Shown piece by piece: positions 52,482-62,380 of a DNA stretch of 64,000 nucleotides (the stretch's first letter is position 1; each line of letters begins with the position of its first letter). The notes under the pieces are model-generated. The model worked only from the letters and a program-made list of their open reading frames with translations. It was not told the DNA's origin and made no database searches. A program made the position numbers and the translations under genes. The DNA lies in assembly GCF_000025985.1 (NCBI RefSeq), contig NC_003228.3, positions 1,798,001 through 1,862,000 of the forward strand, written 5' to 3'. The stretch comes from Bacteroides fragilis NCTC 9343 (GTDB lineage Bacteria > Bacteroidota > Bacteroidia > Bacteroidales > Bacteroidaceae).

Positions 52482-52489
52482 TATCTTTG
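52482..52489 (+). promoter_or_regulatory. Candidate -7 box for the transglutaminase-like gene
   Basis: TATCTTTG fits TAnnTTTG, 27 nt before the start ATG. Confidence 0.5.
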
Positions 52490-52515
52490 TTATGTCAATA
52501 AATTGAAATATCAAA

Positions 52516-53709
52516 ATGATTAAGATAGATTTCAAGCAACGCAAACGTGAGGTGCTTTGGACGGTTGTCGCTTTGTTCTTTATAGCTATAGGAGTGTCTG
52601 TGTTCAAGTTCTCTTCCGCAACTTCCGGCTTTGAGATAACTGACGAGCTGGGAGGAAATATTTTTCCTTCTGCCATTCTCTCGGTGGCTACGACCGATGC
52701 CCAGGTCATTCAACCGGCCGACTCCATATATCTGGGTAACCCCAAGTCGTGCATTGCCATAAAAGTAAAATCACGTTCGGCTTATAGCCGTGTGCGGATC
52801 GATGTTGCGGAAACACCATTCTTTTCACGTTCGGTGTCGGAGTTCGTGCTCAATAAGCCTCGTACGGAATATACCATTTATCCCGATATCATTTGGAACT
52901 ACGAAGCGTTGAAAAACAATAACCAGGCGGAACCCATCAGTGTGGCCGTTACGGTAGAGATGAATGGGGAAGATCTGGGACAGCGTGTACGCACTTTTTC
53001 TGTACGGAGTGTCAACGAGTGTCTGTTGGGGTATGTGACTAATGGCACAAAATTTCACGATACGGGGATTTTCTTTGCCGCATATGTCAACGAAGAGAAT
53101 CCGATGATCGACCAGTTGCTTCGCGAAGCATTGAACACACGGATAGTCAATCGCTTCCTGGGCTATCAGAATCCGGCTCCCGGAGCTGTGGATAAACAGG
53201 TATATGCATTATGGAATGTTTTGCAGAAACGTAAATTCCGTTACAGTTCGGTGTCCAACACCAGTCTGTCCAGCAATGTGGTTTATTCTCAGCGTGTACG
53301 TACGTTTGATGACGCATTGGAGTCATCACAGATCAACTGTGTGGACGGCAGTGTCCTGTTTGCTTCCTTGCTCCGTGCCATCAATATCGAACCGATTCTG
53401 GTACGTACTCCCGGTCACATGTTTGTGGGATACTACACCGACAATTCACATAAGGATATGAATTTTCTGGAAACAACGATGATAGGTGATGTCGATCTGG
53501 ACGACTTCTTCCCTGATGAACAACTGGACTCCACTATGGTAGGCAAGTCACAGAATCAAATGTCCCTGCTCACCTTTGAGAAGTCGAAACAATATGCCAA
53601 TAAGAAGTATAAGGAAAACGAGAAAGGCATTCATTCCGGCAAGCTGAACTATATGTTCCTGGAGATTTCGAAAGATGTACGCCGGAAGATACAGCCGATA
53701 GGAAAGTGA
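52516..53709 (+). CDS. Transglutaminase-like membrane-anchored protein
   Basis: 397 residues. One N-terminal membrane span (VLWTVVALFFIAIGVSVF, residues ~13-30) with the body outside the cytoplasm. The later part holds a transglutaminase-type site: Cys275 in INCVDGSVLFASLLRA and His301 in TPGHMFVGYY, followed by an acidic FLETT. Such folds cut or cross-link peptide bonds or peptidoglycan. The Cys/His/acid order fits, but the overall match is distant. It has its own promoter. Confidence 0.7.
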   Translation: MIKIDFKQRKREVLWTVVALFFIAIGVSVFKFSSATSGFEITDELGGNIFPSAILSVATTDAQVIQPADSIYLGNPKSCIAIKVKSRSAYSRVRIDVAETPFFSRSVSEFVLNKPRTEYTIYPDIIWNYEALKNNNQAEPISVAVTVEMNGEDLGQRVRTFSVRSVNECLLGYVTNGTKFHDTGIFFAAYVNEENPMIDQLLREALNTRIVNRFLGYQNPAPGAVDKQVYALWNVLQKRKFRYSSVSNTSLSSNVVYSQRVRTFDDALESSQINCVDGSVLFASLLRAINIEPILVRTPGHMFVGYYTDNSHKDMNFLETTMIGDVDLDDFFPDEQLDSTMVGKSQNQMSLLTFEKSKQYANKKYKENEKGIHSGKLNYMFLEISKDVRRKIQPIGK

Positions 53710-53827
53710 TCTGGAGACGCCAAAGTAAAACGAAGGCGGGGACTTACTTAAAAAACGATTCGTACGGTTCGTAGCTAAATAATCCTAATAAAACTCTAAT
53801 ATATAGATTAGTTTCATGTCTTTGTTG

Positions 53828-53835
53828 TACTTTTG
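53828..53835 (+). promoter_or_regulatory. Candidate -7 box for the wzi gene
   Basis: TACTTTTG fits TAnnTTTG, 39 nt before the preferred start. Confidence 0.45.
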
Positions 53836-53873
53836 CCGTTCAATATTTGGATGTATTCCAAACACACGTTAGA

Positions 53874-55349
53874 ATGAAACGAAGAAACTATTTCATATTC
53901 AGCTGTTTGATGCTGATGGCTCCTGCGGCTGTGCAGGCGCAATTTGACAAAGGCCTAAACTATAAGATTGAAACCAGTGCAACCGTAAGTGGTGGGCACA
54001 ACACGCCTTTTTGGCTCGTGGCAAATAAGCACGGGCTTTCGTCTATTCGAAAAAACAATGCTTATTTGGATGCAGGTATCTTTCGGGATTTGGAGAAGGA
54101 TAAAAAGTTCTCTTATGCCTTTGGGTTGGAAATGGTGGGTGCAAGTCGCTTCACTTCTAAATTCTTCATCCAACAGGCTTATGTGGATTTGCGTTATCGG
54201 GGGATGGAAATAAGTGTCGGCAGTAAGGAGCGTGGCAACGAAATGAAAAATGATCAGTTGAGCTCCGGTAGTATGACTTTTTCTACCAATGCCCGTCCTA
54301 TTCCGCAAGTTCGGGTTTCTATACCCGAGTATATTCCTTTTCCGTGGACCAAAAACTGGTTGCATATCAAGGGACACGTGGCTTATGGGATGTTTACGGA
54401 TGAAAAGTTCCAAGAGCGTTTCACTGCCGGGCGTTCTAAATATACGAAAGAGACTCTGTTTCATTCGAAAGCAGCTTTCCTGAAGGTGGAGAATTTGCAG
54501 AAGTCACCTGTTTCGGTGGAATTGGGTATCGAGATGGCAGCTCAGTTTGGAGGCGATTGCTATTATCCGGACGGGACGGTATTGCGTACACCGGACAGTT
54601 GGAAAGACTTTTTCCGTATTTTCTTTCCAAGCAACGGAGACAGTGGAGCTTCGGAGAGCGACCAGATCAATATTCTGGGAAATCACGTCGGAAGTTACAG
54701 TGCCGCTGTGGGATATCATTTTCCGACCTGGAAAATAAAGGCTTACTGGGAGCACTTTTTTGAAGACCGCTCGGGAATGACACTGACTTATGGTATGTGG
54801 AGAGATTGTCTGGCCGGATTAGAGGTGACGTTGCCGGAGAATCCTTTTGTGAAAACGATTGTCGGAGAGTTTTTGTATACGAAACACCAATCGGGAGCTT
54901 TCCATTACTTTGCTACTCCGGCCATTGATCATTCGTTTACCGGAGCTGATAATTATTATAATAATTCGCAGTATGCCGGTTGGGAACATTGGGGACAGGG
55001 TATTGGTAATCCGTTGGTTACCTCACCTATATATAATAAGGATGGAAACCTGGCTTTTGAGAGTAACCGTGTGAAAGGATTCCATATCGGTTTGAATGGC
55101 AGTCCTACCTCAGAGATAGATTACCGCATTCTGGTAAGTGTTGCTAAGCATTGGGGAACTTACGGTAGTCCGTACCGGAATATCAGAAGAAACCAGAACG
55201 GGTTGTTAGAAGTGACTTATAAACCCGAACAGATTCGGGGATGGAGTTTCACGCTGGCCGGTGCGGTAGACGGTGGCAATATGTTAGGAGAAAGTTGGGG
55301 AGGTATGCTCACCATTCGTAAAACAGGTTTAATTGGTAAGAAGAAATGA
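53874..55349 (+). CDS. wzi: Capsule assembly outer-membrane protein Wzi
   Basis: 491 residues from the ATG at 53874 (the frame is open to a TTG nine codons upstream). A signal peptide (cleavage after AAVQAQ, about residue 25) precedes a barrel rich in aromatic strand ends (HNTPFWLVANKHG, FFIQQAYVDLRYRG, PFPWTKNWLHIKGHVAYG, WSFTLAGAVDGG). Wzi holds capsular polysaccharide at the outer membrane. It is 29 kb away from the capsule operon of this window, so it may serve several capsules. The stop overlaps the next start by 4 bp. Confidence 0.88.
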   Translation: MKRRNYFIFSCLMLMAPAAVQAQFDKGLNYKIETSATVSGGHNTPFWLVANKHGLSSIRKNNAYLDAGIFRDLEKDKKFSYAFGLEMVGASRFTSKFFIQQAYVDLRYRGMEISVGSKERGNEMKNDQLSSGSMTFSTNARPIPQVRVSIPEYIPFPWTKNWLHIKGHVAYGMFTDEKFQERFTAGRSKYTKETLFHSKAAFLKVENLQKSPVSVELGIEMAAQFGGDCYYPDGTVLRTPDSWKDFFRIFFPSNGDSGASESDQINILGNHVGSYSAAVGYHFPTWKIKAYWEHFFEDRSGMTLTYGMWRDCLAGLEVTLPENPFVKTIVGEFLYTKHQSGAFHYFATPAIDHSFTGADNYYNNSQYAGWEHWGQGIGNPLVTSPIYNKDGNLAFESNRVKGFHIGLNGSPTSEIDYRILVSVAKHWGTYGSPYRNIRRNQNGLLEVTYKPEQIRGWSFTLAGAVDGGNMLGESWGGMLTIRKTGLIGKKK

Positions 55350-55729
55350 AAAAAGGAATCCTATTGTTGTTTGTCGTCCTGATGGGTTTCACGTCGTGTG
55401 GAAAGAAATTCGGGCATCGCTATCTGGATGGAATGTGGCAGATGCAACGTATAGAATATAAAGATGGTAATATCGATACTCCACTGGACACTTATTTCAG
55501 TTTTCAGATGGATATCATCCACTTGAGGAAGTTGGGTAATAGTGAGTTCTATGGAAAATATGTCTACGAGAACGACTCCATGCACATACAAGTACTCGAC
55601 GCTACGGCGGAACAGATGAAAGTTTTCGGCATGGATGGCCGGGTACAGGACTTTGCCGTAGAGAAGCTGAACAGTAACAAATTGGTTCTTCAGTCGGACT
55701 ATGCCCGGTTGGAATTCAGAAAATATTGA
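55346..55729 (+). CDS. Small lipocalin-like lipoprotein
   Basis: 127 residues with lipobox FTSCG (Cys18). The mature part YLDGMWQMQRIEYKDGN is the Gly-x-Trp start of a lipocalin-like barrel, followed by short strands (KYVYENDSMHIQVLD, KLVLQSDYARLEFRKY). It is translationally coupled to wzi (ATGA overlap), so it may act with Wzi at the outer membrane. No ligand can be named. Confidence 0.75.
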   Translation: MKKGILLLFVVLMGFTSCGKKFGHRYLDGMWQMQRIEYKDGNIDTPLDTYFSFQMDIIHLRKLGNSEFYGKYVYENDSMHIQVLDATAEQMKVFGMDGRVQDFAVEKLNSNKLVLQSDYARLEFRKY

Positions 55730-55769
55730 GGACGCTAAAAAGCTGTCTTCATTCATAGATGATGATTGG

Positions 55770-55804
55770 AACAGCCGGTTCGTGAGAATCGGCTGTTTTT
55801 TTAT
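55770..55804 (+). terminator. Terminator after the wzi operon
   Basis: AACAGCCGGTT (55770-55780) pairs with AATCGGCTGTT (55787-55797), loop 6, then TTTTTTAT: a classical intrinsic terminator 40 bp past the lipoprotein stop. Confidence 0.9.
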
Positions 55805-55811
55805 GCTATTT

Positions 55812-55843
55812 TTTGCATATCAGCGATGGGATTGTTACTTTTG
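55812..55843 (+). promoter_or_regulatory. Promoter of the DUF3805-like gene
   Basis: TTTG (55812-55815), 20-nt spacer, TACTTTTG (55836-55843): a full match to the Bacteroides consensus, 28 nt before the start. Confidence 0.7.
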
Positions 55844-55870
55844 TAAGGTTATCAACATTCAGAAAGCAAT

Positions 55871-56701
55871 ATGATACAAGGCAAGAAATTTATCTCCCCG
55901 GGGACATGGTTCTCAATGATATATCCGTCAGACTGGAGCGAATTTGAAGACGGCGAAGGCTCCTTCCTTTTTTATAATCCCGAACATTGGACGGGTAATT
56001 TCCGTATATCAGCCTATAAAGAAGATGCTGCCGCACCTGGCGGTATGAATTATGGAAAGGATTCCGTCCGTCAGGAACTGAAAGAAAACCCTTCGGCCTC
56101 CCTGGTGAAGGTGGGACATCTGGAATGTGCCTACAGCAAGGAGATGTTTGAGGAAGAAGGTATCTATTACACCAGCCATCTCTGGGTGACAGGCATTGAC
56201 AATGTTGCTTTCGAATGTTCGTTTACCGTACCGAAAGGAGAACATGTGGATGAGGCGGAAAAGATTATATCCAGCCTTGAGATCCGTAAAGACGGGCAAA
56301 AGTATCCTGCGGAAATCATTCCTATTCGCCTTTCTGAGATTTATCAGGTGAACGAAGCCTACGAGTGGGTGACAGATACGGTGAAAACGCAATTGAAAAA
56401 AGACTTTCAGGGACTGGAAGAAGACCTGCAAAAGATACAGGATGTGATTGACAGTGGCGTTCTCTCTCCTAAGAAAAAAGAACCCTGGCTGGCGTTCGGT
56501 ATCGCCATCTGTACGATTCTGGCTAATGAAGTGGAGGGTATGGAATGGATGACGCTGGTTGACGGTAACCGTGAAGTGCCGGTGTTGCGGTATGAAGGTT
56601 CGGAACAGTTGATTGATCCGATGAAATTGCTGTGGAGCCGGGTGAGAGCCGGAGAAACCTGCGAAGTGGCAGAGGCATATAAGCAGGCGCTGATACACTA
56701 A
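55871..56701 (+). CDS. DUF3805-like cytosolic protein
   Basis: 276 residues, no signal or membrane span. The first ~140 residues (ISPGTWFSMIYPSDWSEFED, YTSHLWVTGIDNVAFECSFT, HVDEAEKIISSLEI) are a PsbP-like/DUF3805 fold. The second half (~180-276) is helical, with EPWLAFGIAICTILANEVEG. The name is my recollection of the family. It has its own promoter and precedes an ABC-F gene by 25 bp. Confidence 0.65.
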   Translation: MIQGKKFISPGTWFSMIYPSDWSEFEDGEGSFLFYNPEHWTGNFRISAYKEDAAAPGGMNYGKDSVRQELKENPSASLVKVGHLECAYSKEMFEEEGIYYTSHLWVTGIDNVAFECSFTVPKGEHVDEAEKIISSLEIRKDGQKYPAEIIPIRLSEIYQVNEAYEWVTDTVKTQLKKDFQGLEEDLQKIQDVIDSGVLSPKKKEPWLAFGIAICTILANEVEGMEWMTLVDGNREVPVLRYEGSEQLIDPMKLLWSRVRAGETCEVAEAYKQALIH

Positions 56702-56726
56702 CCACCTATTATCACATTCGATTATT

Positions 56727-58592
56727 ATGACCCCTTATTTACAAGTAGATAATCTTACCAAATCTTTTGGCGATTTGGTTCTTTTCGAAAATATTTCCTT
56801 CGGTATTGCCGAAGGCCAGCGTATCGGCTTGATCGCTAAAAACGGTACGGGTAAAACCACCTTATTAAATATACTCTCCGGAAAGGAGGGATATGATAGC
56901 GGCAATATTGTGTTCCGCCGTGACCTCCGGGTTGATTATTTGGAACAAGATCCGCAATATCCTGAAGAATTGACCGTGTTGGAAGCCTGCTTTCACCATG
57001 GTAACAGTACCGTGGAGTTGATAAAGGAGTACGAACGGTGCATGGAAACCGAAGGACATCCGGGACTGGATGACCTGCTGGTACGTATGGACCATGAAAA
57101 GGCCTGGGAGTATGAACAGAAGGCTAAACAGATACTTTCGCAACTCAAGATACGGAACTTTGACCAACAGGTGAAGCATCTCTCCGGAGGACAGCTTAAG
57201 AGGGTAGCTTTGGCCAATGCTTTGATTACCGAACCGGATTTGCTGATTTTGGACGAGCCTACCAACCATCTGGATCTCAACATGACCGAATGGCTGGAAG
57301 AGTATCTTCGCCGTACGAACCTCAGTCTGCTGATGGTGACGCATGACCGTTACTTTCTCGACCGTGTCTGTTCCGAAATCATCGAGATAGACAACCGCCA
57401 GGTTTATCAATACAAAGGAAATTACAGTTATTATCTGGAGAAACGCCAGGAACGCATCGAAGCGAAATCGGTCGAGATAGAGCGTGCGAACAATTTATAT
57501 CGTACCGAGTTGGACTGGATGCGTCGTATGCCTCAGGCACGCGGACACAAAGCCCGGTATCGCGAAGATGCTTTTTATGAACTGGAGAAAGTTGCCAAAC
57601 AACGATTTAACAATGACAATGTGAAGCTGGAAGTGAAAGCTTCTTATATTGGCAGCAAGATATTCGAGGCTGATCATCTCTATAAGAGCTTTGGTGACCT
57701 GAAGATATTGGAAGATTTCTCTTACATCTTCGCCCGTTATGAAAAGATGGGAATTGTGGGGAATAACGGTACGGGGAAGTCTACTTTTATAAAAATATTG
57801 ATGGGACAGGTGCAGCCTGACAGTGGTACACTGGATATTGGAGAGACCGTACGTTTCGGATACTATTCGCAGGACGGATTACAGTTTGACGAGCAGATGA
57901 AAGTCATTGACGTTGTGCAGGATATCGCCGAGGTCATTGAGTTGGGTAACGGCAAGAAGCTAACGGCTTCCCAGTTTCTGCAACACTTCTTATTTACTCC
58001 CGAAACTCAACATAGTTATGTATACAAATTGAGTGGGGGAGAACGCCGTCGACTTTATCTCTGTACCGTGCTGATGCGTAACCCGAACTTCCTGGTACTT
58101 GACGAGCCGACGAATGATCTCGATATTATTACCTTGAATGTGTTGGAGGAATATTTGCAGAACTTCAAGGGATGTGTCATTGTCGTTTCGCACGACCGCT
58201 ACTTTATGGATAAAGTGGTCGACCACCTGTTGGTATTCAACGGACAGGGAGATATTCGTGACTTTCCCGGTAATTACAGCGATTATCGTGACTGGAAAGA
58301 AGCCAAATCCCAAAAGGAAAAGGAGGCGGAGAAACCACAGGAAGAAAAAACAGCCCGTGTCCGCCTGAACGAGAAGCGCAAGATGAGTTTCAAAGAGAAA
58401 CGGGAATTCGAACAACTGGAAAAGGAAATAGCCGAGCTGGAAACAGAGAAACTACAGATAGAAGAACTGCTCTGCAGTGGTACGCTTTCGGTAGACGAAC
58501 TGACGGAAAAATCGAAGCGATTGCCCGAGGTAAACGATCTGATAGACGAGAAAACCATGCGTTGGCTTGAACTTAGCGAAATAGAATCATGA
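56727..58592 (+). CDS. ABC-F family ATPase (Uup-like)
   Basis: 621 residues with two ABC domains in tandem. Walker A: AKNGTGKTT and GNNGTGKST; signatures LSGGQLKRVALA and LSGGERRRLYLC; Walker B LLILDEPTNHLD and FLVLDEPTNDLD. A P-site linker joins the domains, and a coiled-coil tail follows (~540-621: EKREFEQLEKEIAELETEKL). No membrane part is present. Family members act at the ribosome or on DNA intermediates; the tail favours the Uup type. The stop overlaps the next gene by 4 bp. Confidence 0.93.
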   Translation: MTPYLQVDNLTKSFGDLVLFENISFGIAEGQRIGLIAKNGTGKTTLLNILSGKEGYDSGNIVFRRDLRVDYLEQDPQYPEELTVLEACFHHGNSTVELIKEYERCMETEGHPGLDDLLVRMDHEKAWEYEQKAKQILSQLKIRNFDQQVKHLSGGQLKRVALANALITEPDLLILDEPTNHLDLNMTEWLEEYLRRTNLSLLMVTHDRYFLDRVCSEIIEIDNRQVYQYKGNYSYYLEKRQERIEAKSVEIERANNLYRTELDWMRRMPQARGHKARYREDAFYELEKVAKQRFNNDNVKLEVKASYIGSKIFEADHLYKSFGDLKILEDFSYIFARYEKMGIVGNNGTGKSTFIKILMGQVQPDSGTLDIGETVRFGYYSQDGLQFDEQMKVIDVVQDIAEVIELGNGKKLTASQFLQHFLFTPETQHSYVYKLSGGERRRLYLCTVLMRNPNFLVLDEPTNDLDIITLNVLEEYLQNFKGCVIVVSHDRYFMDKVVDHLLVFNGQGDIRDFPGNYSDYRDWKEAKSQKEKEAEKPQEEKTARVRLNEKRKMSFKEKREFEQLEKEIAELETEKLQIEELLCSGTLSVDELTEKSKRLPEVNDLIDEKTMRWLELSEIES

Positions 58593-59422
58593 ACCTGACC
58601 AATTATCATAGTCATACCCTCTATTGTGACGGCCGTGCCGGCATGGAGGATTTTATCCGTTTTGCCATCAGCCGGGGATTTACGTCCTATGGTATTTCTT
58701 CGCATGCCCCTCTGCCGTTTCCGACTCATTGGACGATGGAATGGGATCGTATGGACGACTATCTGGATGAATTTACCCGGATGAAAGAGAAATATGCTTC
58801 GGAAATCGAACTGGCTGTCGGGCTGGAAATAGATTACCTGAACGAAGACAGTAATCCTTCCGTCCGGCGTTTCCAAGAGTTGCCGCTCGACTACCGTATC
58901 GGTTCGGTACATCTGCTTTACAATGACCGGGATGAAGTAGTGGATATCGATGTATGTGCAGAGGTGTTCCGGGATATCGTCGATCAGCATTTCGGCGGTG
59001 ACCTCGACCGTGTGATTCATCTGTATTATGACCGTCTGCTACGAATGGTCGAACTGGGAGGCTTTGATATTCTGGGACACGCCGATAAGATGCATCACAA
59101 TGCAGCCTGTTACCGCCCCGGTCTGTTGGACGAGTCTTGGTACGATGCATTGATACACGACTATTTCTCCGCTGTTGCAGCCAAAGGATATATTGTAGAG
59201 ATCAATACAAAAGCTTTGCATCATTTGAATACTTTCTTCCCGAACGAACGGTATTTCCCGTTGCTGAAGGAGTTGGGAGTTCGTGTACAGGTGAACAGTG
59301 ATTCGCATTATCCCGAACGGATCAATAGCGGACGTCCCGAGGCATTAGCCGCGTTGCAGAAAGCAGGCTTTGAAACAGTGACCGAATGGCACGGGGGGAA
59401 ATGGATAGAGATGCCACTTTAA
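58589..59422 (+). CDS. PHP-domain histidinol-phosphatase-type hydrolase
   Basis: 277 residues. NYHSHTLYCDGRAGMEDFI at the N terminus is the first metal-binding motif of the HisJ/PHP family; later motifs are GLEIDYLNED, RIGSVHLL, ILGHADKMHHN and VNSDSHYPE. All metal-binding His and Asp positions appear present, so it should be an active phosphoesterase. The target could be histidinol phosphate or another phosphate ester. The start overlaps the ABC-F stop by 4 bp. Confidence 0.9.
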   Translation: MNLTNYHSHTLYCDGRAGMEDFIRFAISRGFTSYGISSHAPLPFPTHWTMEWDRMDDYLDEFTRMKEKYASEIELAVGLEIDYLNEDSNPSVRRFQELPLDYRIGSVHLLYNDRDEVVDIDVCAEVFRDIVDQHFGGDLDRVIHLYYDRLLRMVELGGFDILGHADKMHHNAACYRPGLLDESWYDALIHDYFSAVAAKGYIVEINTKALHHLNTFFPNERYFPLLKELGVRVQVNSDSHYPERINSGRPEALAALQKAGFETVTEWHGGKWIEMPL

Positions 59423-59433
59423 ACCAATATATC

Positions 59434-60258
59434 ATGAAACACAAAAACTTATTGTTAGCTTTGCCGTTTGCTTTCTTTGTATTTGCCGGCATATCATTGT
59501 CCTCTTGTAAAGACACTCCTGTCCGTAAACTTTATAAAAGTGATATAGACTGGAAACTTACCTGGCAGGACGAGTTCGATAAAGACGGTGCACCCGATCC
59601 CGAAAAATGGGTATTCTCTCCCTGGCACCCTTTCTGTCGGGATAATAACTTTGTCACCTTTGTAAAAGACGGCAAGCTCGTCTTGCGTGCTTTGCCCAAT
59701 AACGATCCGAATGACACGATCCGCTATATGGCCGGCTGTGTGGAGACTTTGGGCAAAAAAGATTTTTTGTACGGGCGCTTTGAAGTATGTGCCAAATTGG
59801 GCAGTGCTAAAGGTTCCTGGCCTGCCATCTGGTTAAAACCAACCGATTCGACCACATACGGGGCATGGCCTAAATGTGGAGAGATCGATATTATGGAGCA
59901 GCTGAATAAGGATACATTTGTCTACCACACCATGCATACGGAATATATTAAGGTATTAGGGCATAAAACAGATCCGGATTATTACACCACTGCGTCCTAT
60001 AATCCGCATGAATTTAATGTGTTCGGCATGGAATGGACACCGGACAAAATAGATATGTTTATCAACGATTCCCTGACCTTCAGTTATCCCCGTATTCAAG
60101 AAGAAGGTTCTGTGCAATGGCCTTTTGACGTTCCGTTCTTCCTCTTGCTCAACCAGATACTCGGAGGATGGGCAGGCGAGATAGACGACACTGAACTTCC
60201 CGTACAGATGGAGGTAGACTGGGTGCGTTATTACGAATTACCGGAAAATAAAAAATAG
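59434..60258 (+). CDS. GH16-family glycosidase lipoprotein
   Basis: 274 residues from the ATG at 59434 (the frame is open upstream into the previous gene). Lipobox SLSSCK (Cys25). The catalytic motif is CGEIDIMEQ, with the nucleophile and acid/base Glu in the E-I-D-I-M-E pattern of GH16. WQDEFDKDG, GSWPAIWLKP and the final VDWVRYYELP are usual GH16 parts. It hydrolyses beta-1,3 or beta-1,4 glucans or galactans. It lies convergent to a PL8 lyase 14 bp away. Confidence 0.92.
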   Translation: MKHKNLLLALPFAFFVFAGISLSSCKDTPVRKLYKSDIDWKLTWQDEFDKDGAPDPEKWVFSPWHPFCRDNNFVTFVKDGKLVLRALPNNDPNDTIRYMAGCVETLGKKDFLYGRFEVCAKLGSAKGSWPAIWLKPTDSTTYGAWPKCGEIDIMEQLNKDTFVYHTMHTEYIKVLGHKTDPDYYTTASYNPHEFNVFGMEWTPDKIDMFINDSLTFSYPRIQEEGSVQWPFDVPFFLLLNQILGGWAGEIDDTELPVQMEVDWVRYYELPENKK

Positions 60259-60272
60259 ACTGTAAGAAGGCT

Positions 60273-62297
60273 TTATTGTATGCCTTTTTTCGGGAAAACA
60301 GCTTGGGACACCGGGGCTCCGTCTGCACGATACAGATAGGTTCCCGGTGTTTTTATACATATCTCTTTATTGCCGGACAGTCTGATGGTTGCAGTCTGCC
60401 AGGCGGCAATGTAATACATTCCACCGGTAAAAGCCACCTGTGCCTCTTCATCATTTCGCAAGATCTGTATCCTCGAAGTATCGAATGTGGCTGTCTTCTC
60501 CTGAGTAGAGCCCGGAAGAAGTAGGTACCGATAGCTGGCAGGGGCTCCGGGCGAATGTTTTATGTAAATAGAGAAGATATTACTTTCCAGCATTTTTGGA
60601 GCATACATTCCCATAAAGTCATGCCATTGTCCTTTCTTCTTTTCTGTTTGTACCGGACAAAGTTCGTCTTGCAGGAGGATATATCCGGTGTTATCATGAA
60701 AATACCGGCGGTTTCCTTCCGACCATACTTCTCCTTTCTTAAAACGCTGGTCGATGGAGGTGATCAGTGTGGCTGTGCTGTCTGTGTGGATATTGCTGCC
60801 CAGGCACAGGATAAATTCATCGGTAAATATCCATACTTTGTTTGCAGACAGTCCGTTACGGTTCAGGTGCATGGCTGTGATTCCATGTTTCCCATCCGTT
60901 GTTCCGCCTACGAGATTGGTTTGATTGCGTGAATCCGCTCCGCTTTCTGTTGGAATAGGAGCGTCACTTTCGTAGGTTGTAATACCGGGTATCCGCCGCC
61001 AGTCCCAGAAAGGAAAAATATTGTGGTATTCATCACCACGAATGTATGTATAGATAGCTCCGTCTGCCATATAATAGCCTTTCAGGTTATCTTCATTTAC
61101 CAGCTCCGTCCCGATCACCCTGTCGGATGCCATGCGTACGGATGCCATCCAATGGGGGGTGCGGTGGATGGTGAGGTCCGAATCTCCGAAGAACTTGTTT
61201 CCGGTAAACTCATTGTTCGTATCCGGATGGAGGAAGTTGCGTGCAATCAACTCTTTTATCTCCCGCGCTTGTTGATCATTGCTTCCTTTCATCAAAGAAC
61301 AGGCTGCGAAAAGTAAATTGAATGATTTATGAATGTCAGCACTATGGAAGAGTTGTCGGTTCAGTCCGTTCACATCCCAGTACCCTCTCCATACAATCCA
61401 TTGGTACCCTTTCAGGAGCAGAGATACGAGAATATCCTGCTGCCGACGGTCGAATGCCAGCGGCGTACCGGCAAATAGTTCGGAGTAAAAACTCATATTA
61501 CAGAGAAAAGAGAGTCCGTAATTGCCGAACTGTTGCTGGGGACCGTGCTGATGAAAACTCCAGTCCGGTTGAATCCCCTCTTTCTGTCCCAGTACGATTT
61601 CCGAGCATATATTTTCCCGTGCTTCCTTTATCAGTTCGGTATCGTTCAGAAGTAATCCCCGGATCAGTACGTTGCCTGCCAGCCATACTTTATTTTGTCC
61701 GGTCATGCCAAACTGTGATTGTTCCATCACCCGGATGGCCTCTTGTTTTTCTTTCTCCGTCATTTCGGTTTCGAAAAGGAGGAAGGCCGGACCCAAGGTG
61801 CGGGGAATACCTATCTGATTGTACCACCAGTTTTTGCAGACCGGCTTTTGGACGAACCAGTACTTCATAGCCTGATGGATGATGCTGACTACTGCGGAAA
61901 TCTCCTGTGCAGATACGTTCTCTTGTTCACGGGCATAGTATTTGGTCAGTTTCAGTATTCGTTCGGCATGTTGTTTCGGTTCCCATCCCGAGCGTTTTGT
62001 GTCAGCGTAATTAATATCCGGCCATGAACCGTCTCCCCGGATCGTGCTGATCAGGCGATGTATCTCCTCCTGTCGGATGGGATAAAGTTGTTGTAGTTCG
62101 ATAACGTTCTGGTCGGAAACCTCTTTTTCGGGAGGAATCTTCGACAATAATTGTAAATAGGGTTGTTTCTCTTCATCCATCCCGATTATAGACCGGATGT
62201 AGTTCTGCTTGATACGTTCATTCTCTTTGTCGGTTTGTGCAGAAAGGCAGGAAAAGATCGTGCAGATAAATAGCACGAACAGGGAGATTCTTTTCAT
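60273..62297 (-). CDS. Family 8 polysaccharide lyase
   Basis: 674 residues with a signal peptide (residues ~1-20). The aromatic substrate patch NWWYNQIGIP (157-166) precedes the catalytic Asn202 (TGQNKVW), His251 and Tyr260 (HQHGPQQQFGNYG), spaced as in PL8 chondroitin/hyaluronate lyases. The beta-sandwich part follows from ~380. The enzyme cleaves uronic-acid polymers such as chondroitin, hyaluronate or xanthan by beta-elimination. The substrate is not predicted beyond that. Confidence 0.9.
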   Translation of the reverse strand: MKRISLFVLFICTIFSCLSAQTDKENERIKQNYIRSIIGMDEEKQPYLQLLSKIPPEKEVSDQNVIELQQLYPIRQEEIHRLISTIRGDGSWPDINYADTKRSGWEPKQHAERILKLTKYYAREQENVSAQEISAVVSIIHQAMKYWFVQKPVCKNWWYNQIGIPRTLGPAFLLFETEMTEKEKQEAIRVMEQSQFGMTGQNKVWLAGNVLIRGLLLNDTELIKEARENICSEIVLGQKEGIQPDWSFHQHGPQQQFGNYGLSFLCNMSFYSELFAGTPLAFDRRQQDILVSLLLKGYQWIVWRGYWDVNGLNRQLFHSADIHKSFNLLFAACSLMKGSNDQQAREIKELIARNFLHPDTNNEFTGNKFFGDSDLTIHRTPHWMASVRMASDRVIGTELVNEDNLKGYYMADGAIYTYIRGDEYHNIFPFWDWRRIPGITTYESDAPIPTESGADSRNQTNLVGGTTDGKHGITAMHLNRNGLSANKVWIFTDEFILCLGSNIHTDSTATLITSIDQRFKKGEVWSEGNRRYFHDNTGYILLQDELCPVQTEKKKGQWHDFMGMYAPKMLESNIFSIYIKHSPGAPASYRYLLLPGSTQEKTATFDTSRIQILRNDEEAQVAFTGGMYYIAAWQTATIRLSGNKEICIKTPGTYLYRADGAPVSQAVFPKKGIQ

Positions 62298-62380
62298 ATA
62301 TCGAGTGTGTTTTTCATTGTATATATTAATAGGGCCGAACGAATCAGAAAAAGTTTCTGACCCGTTCAGTCTCTGTGTGG

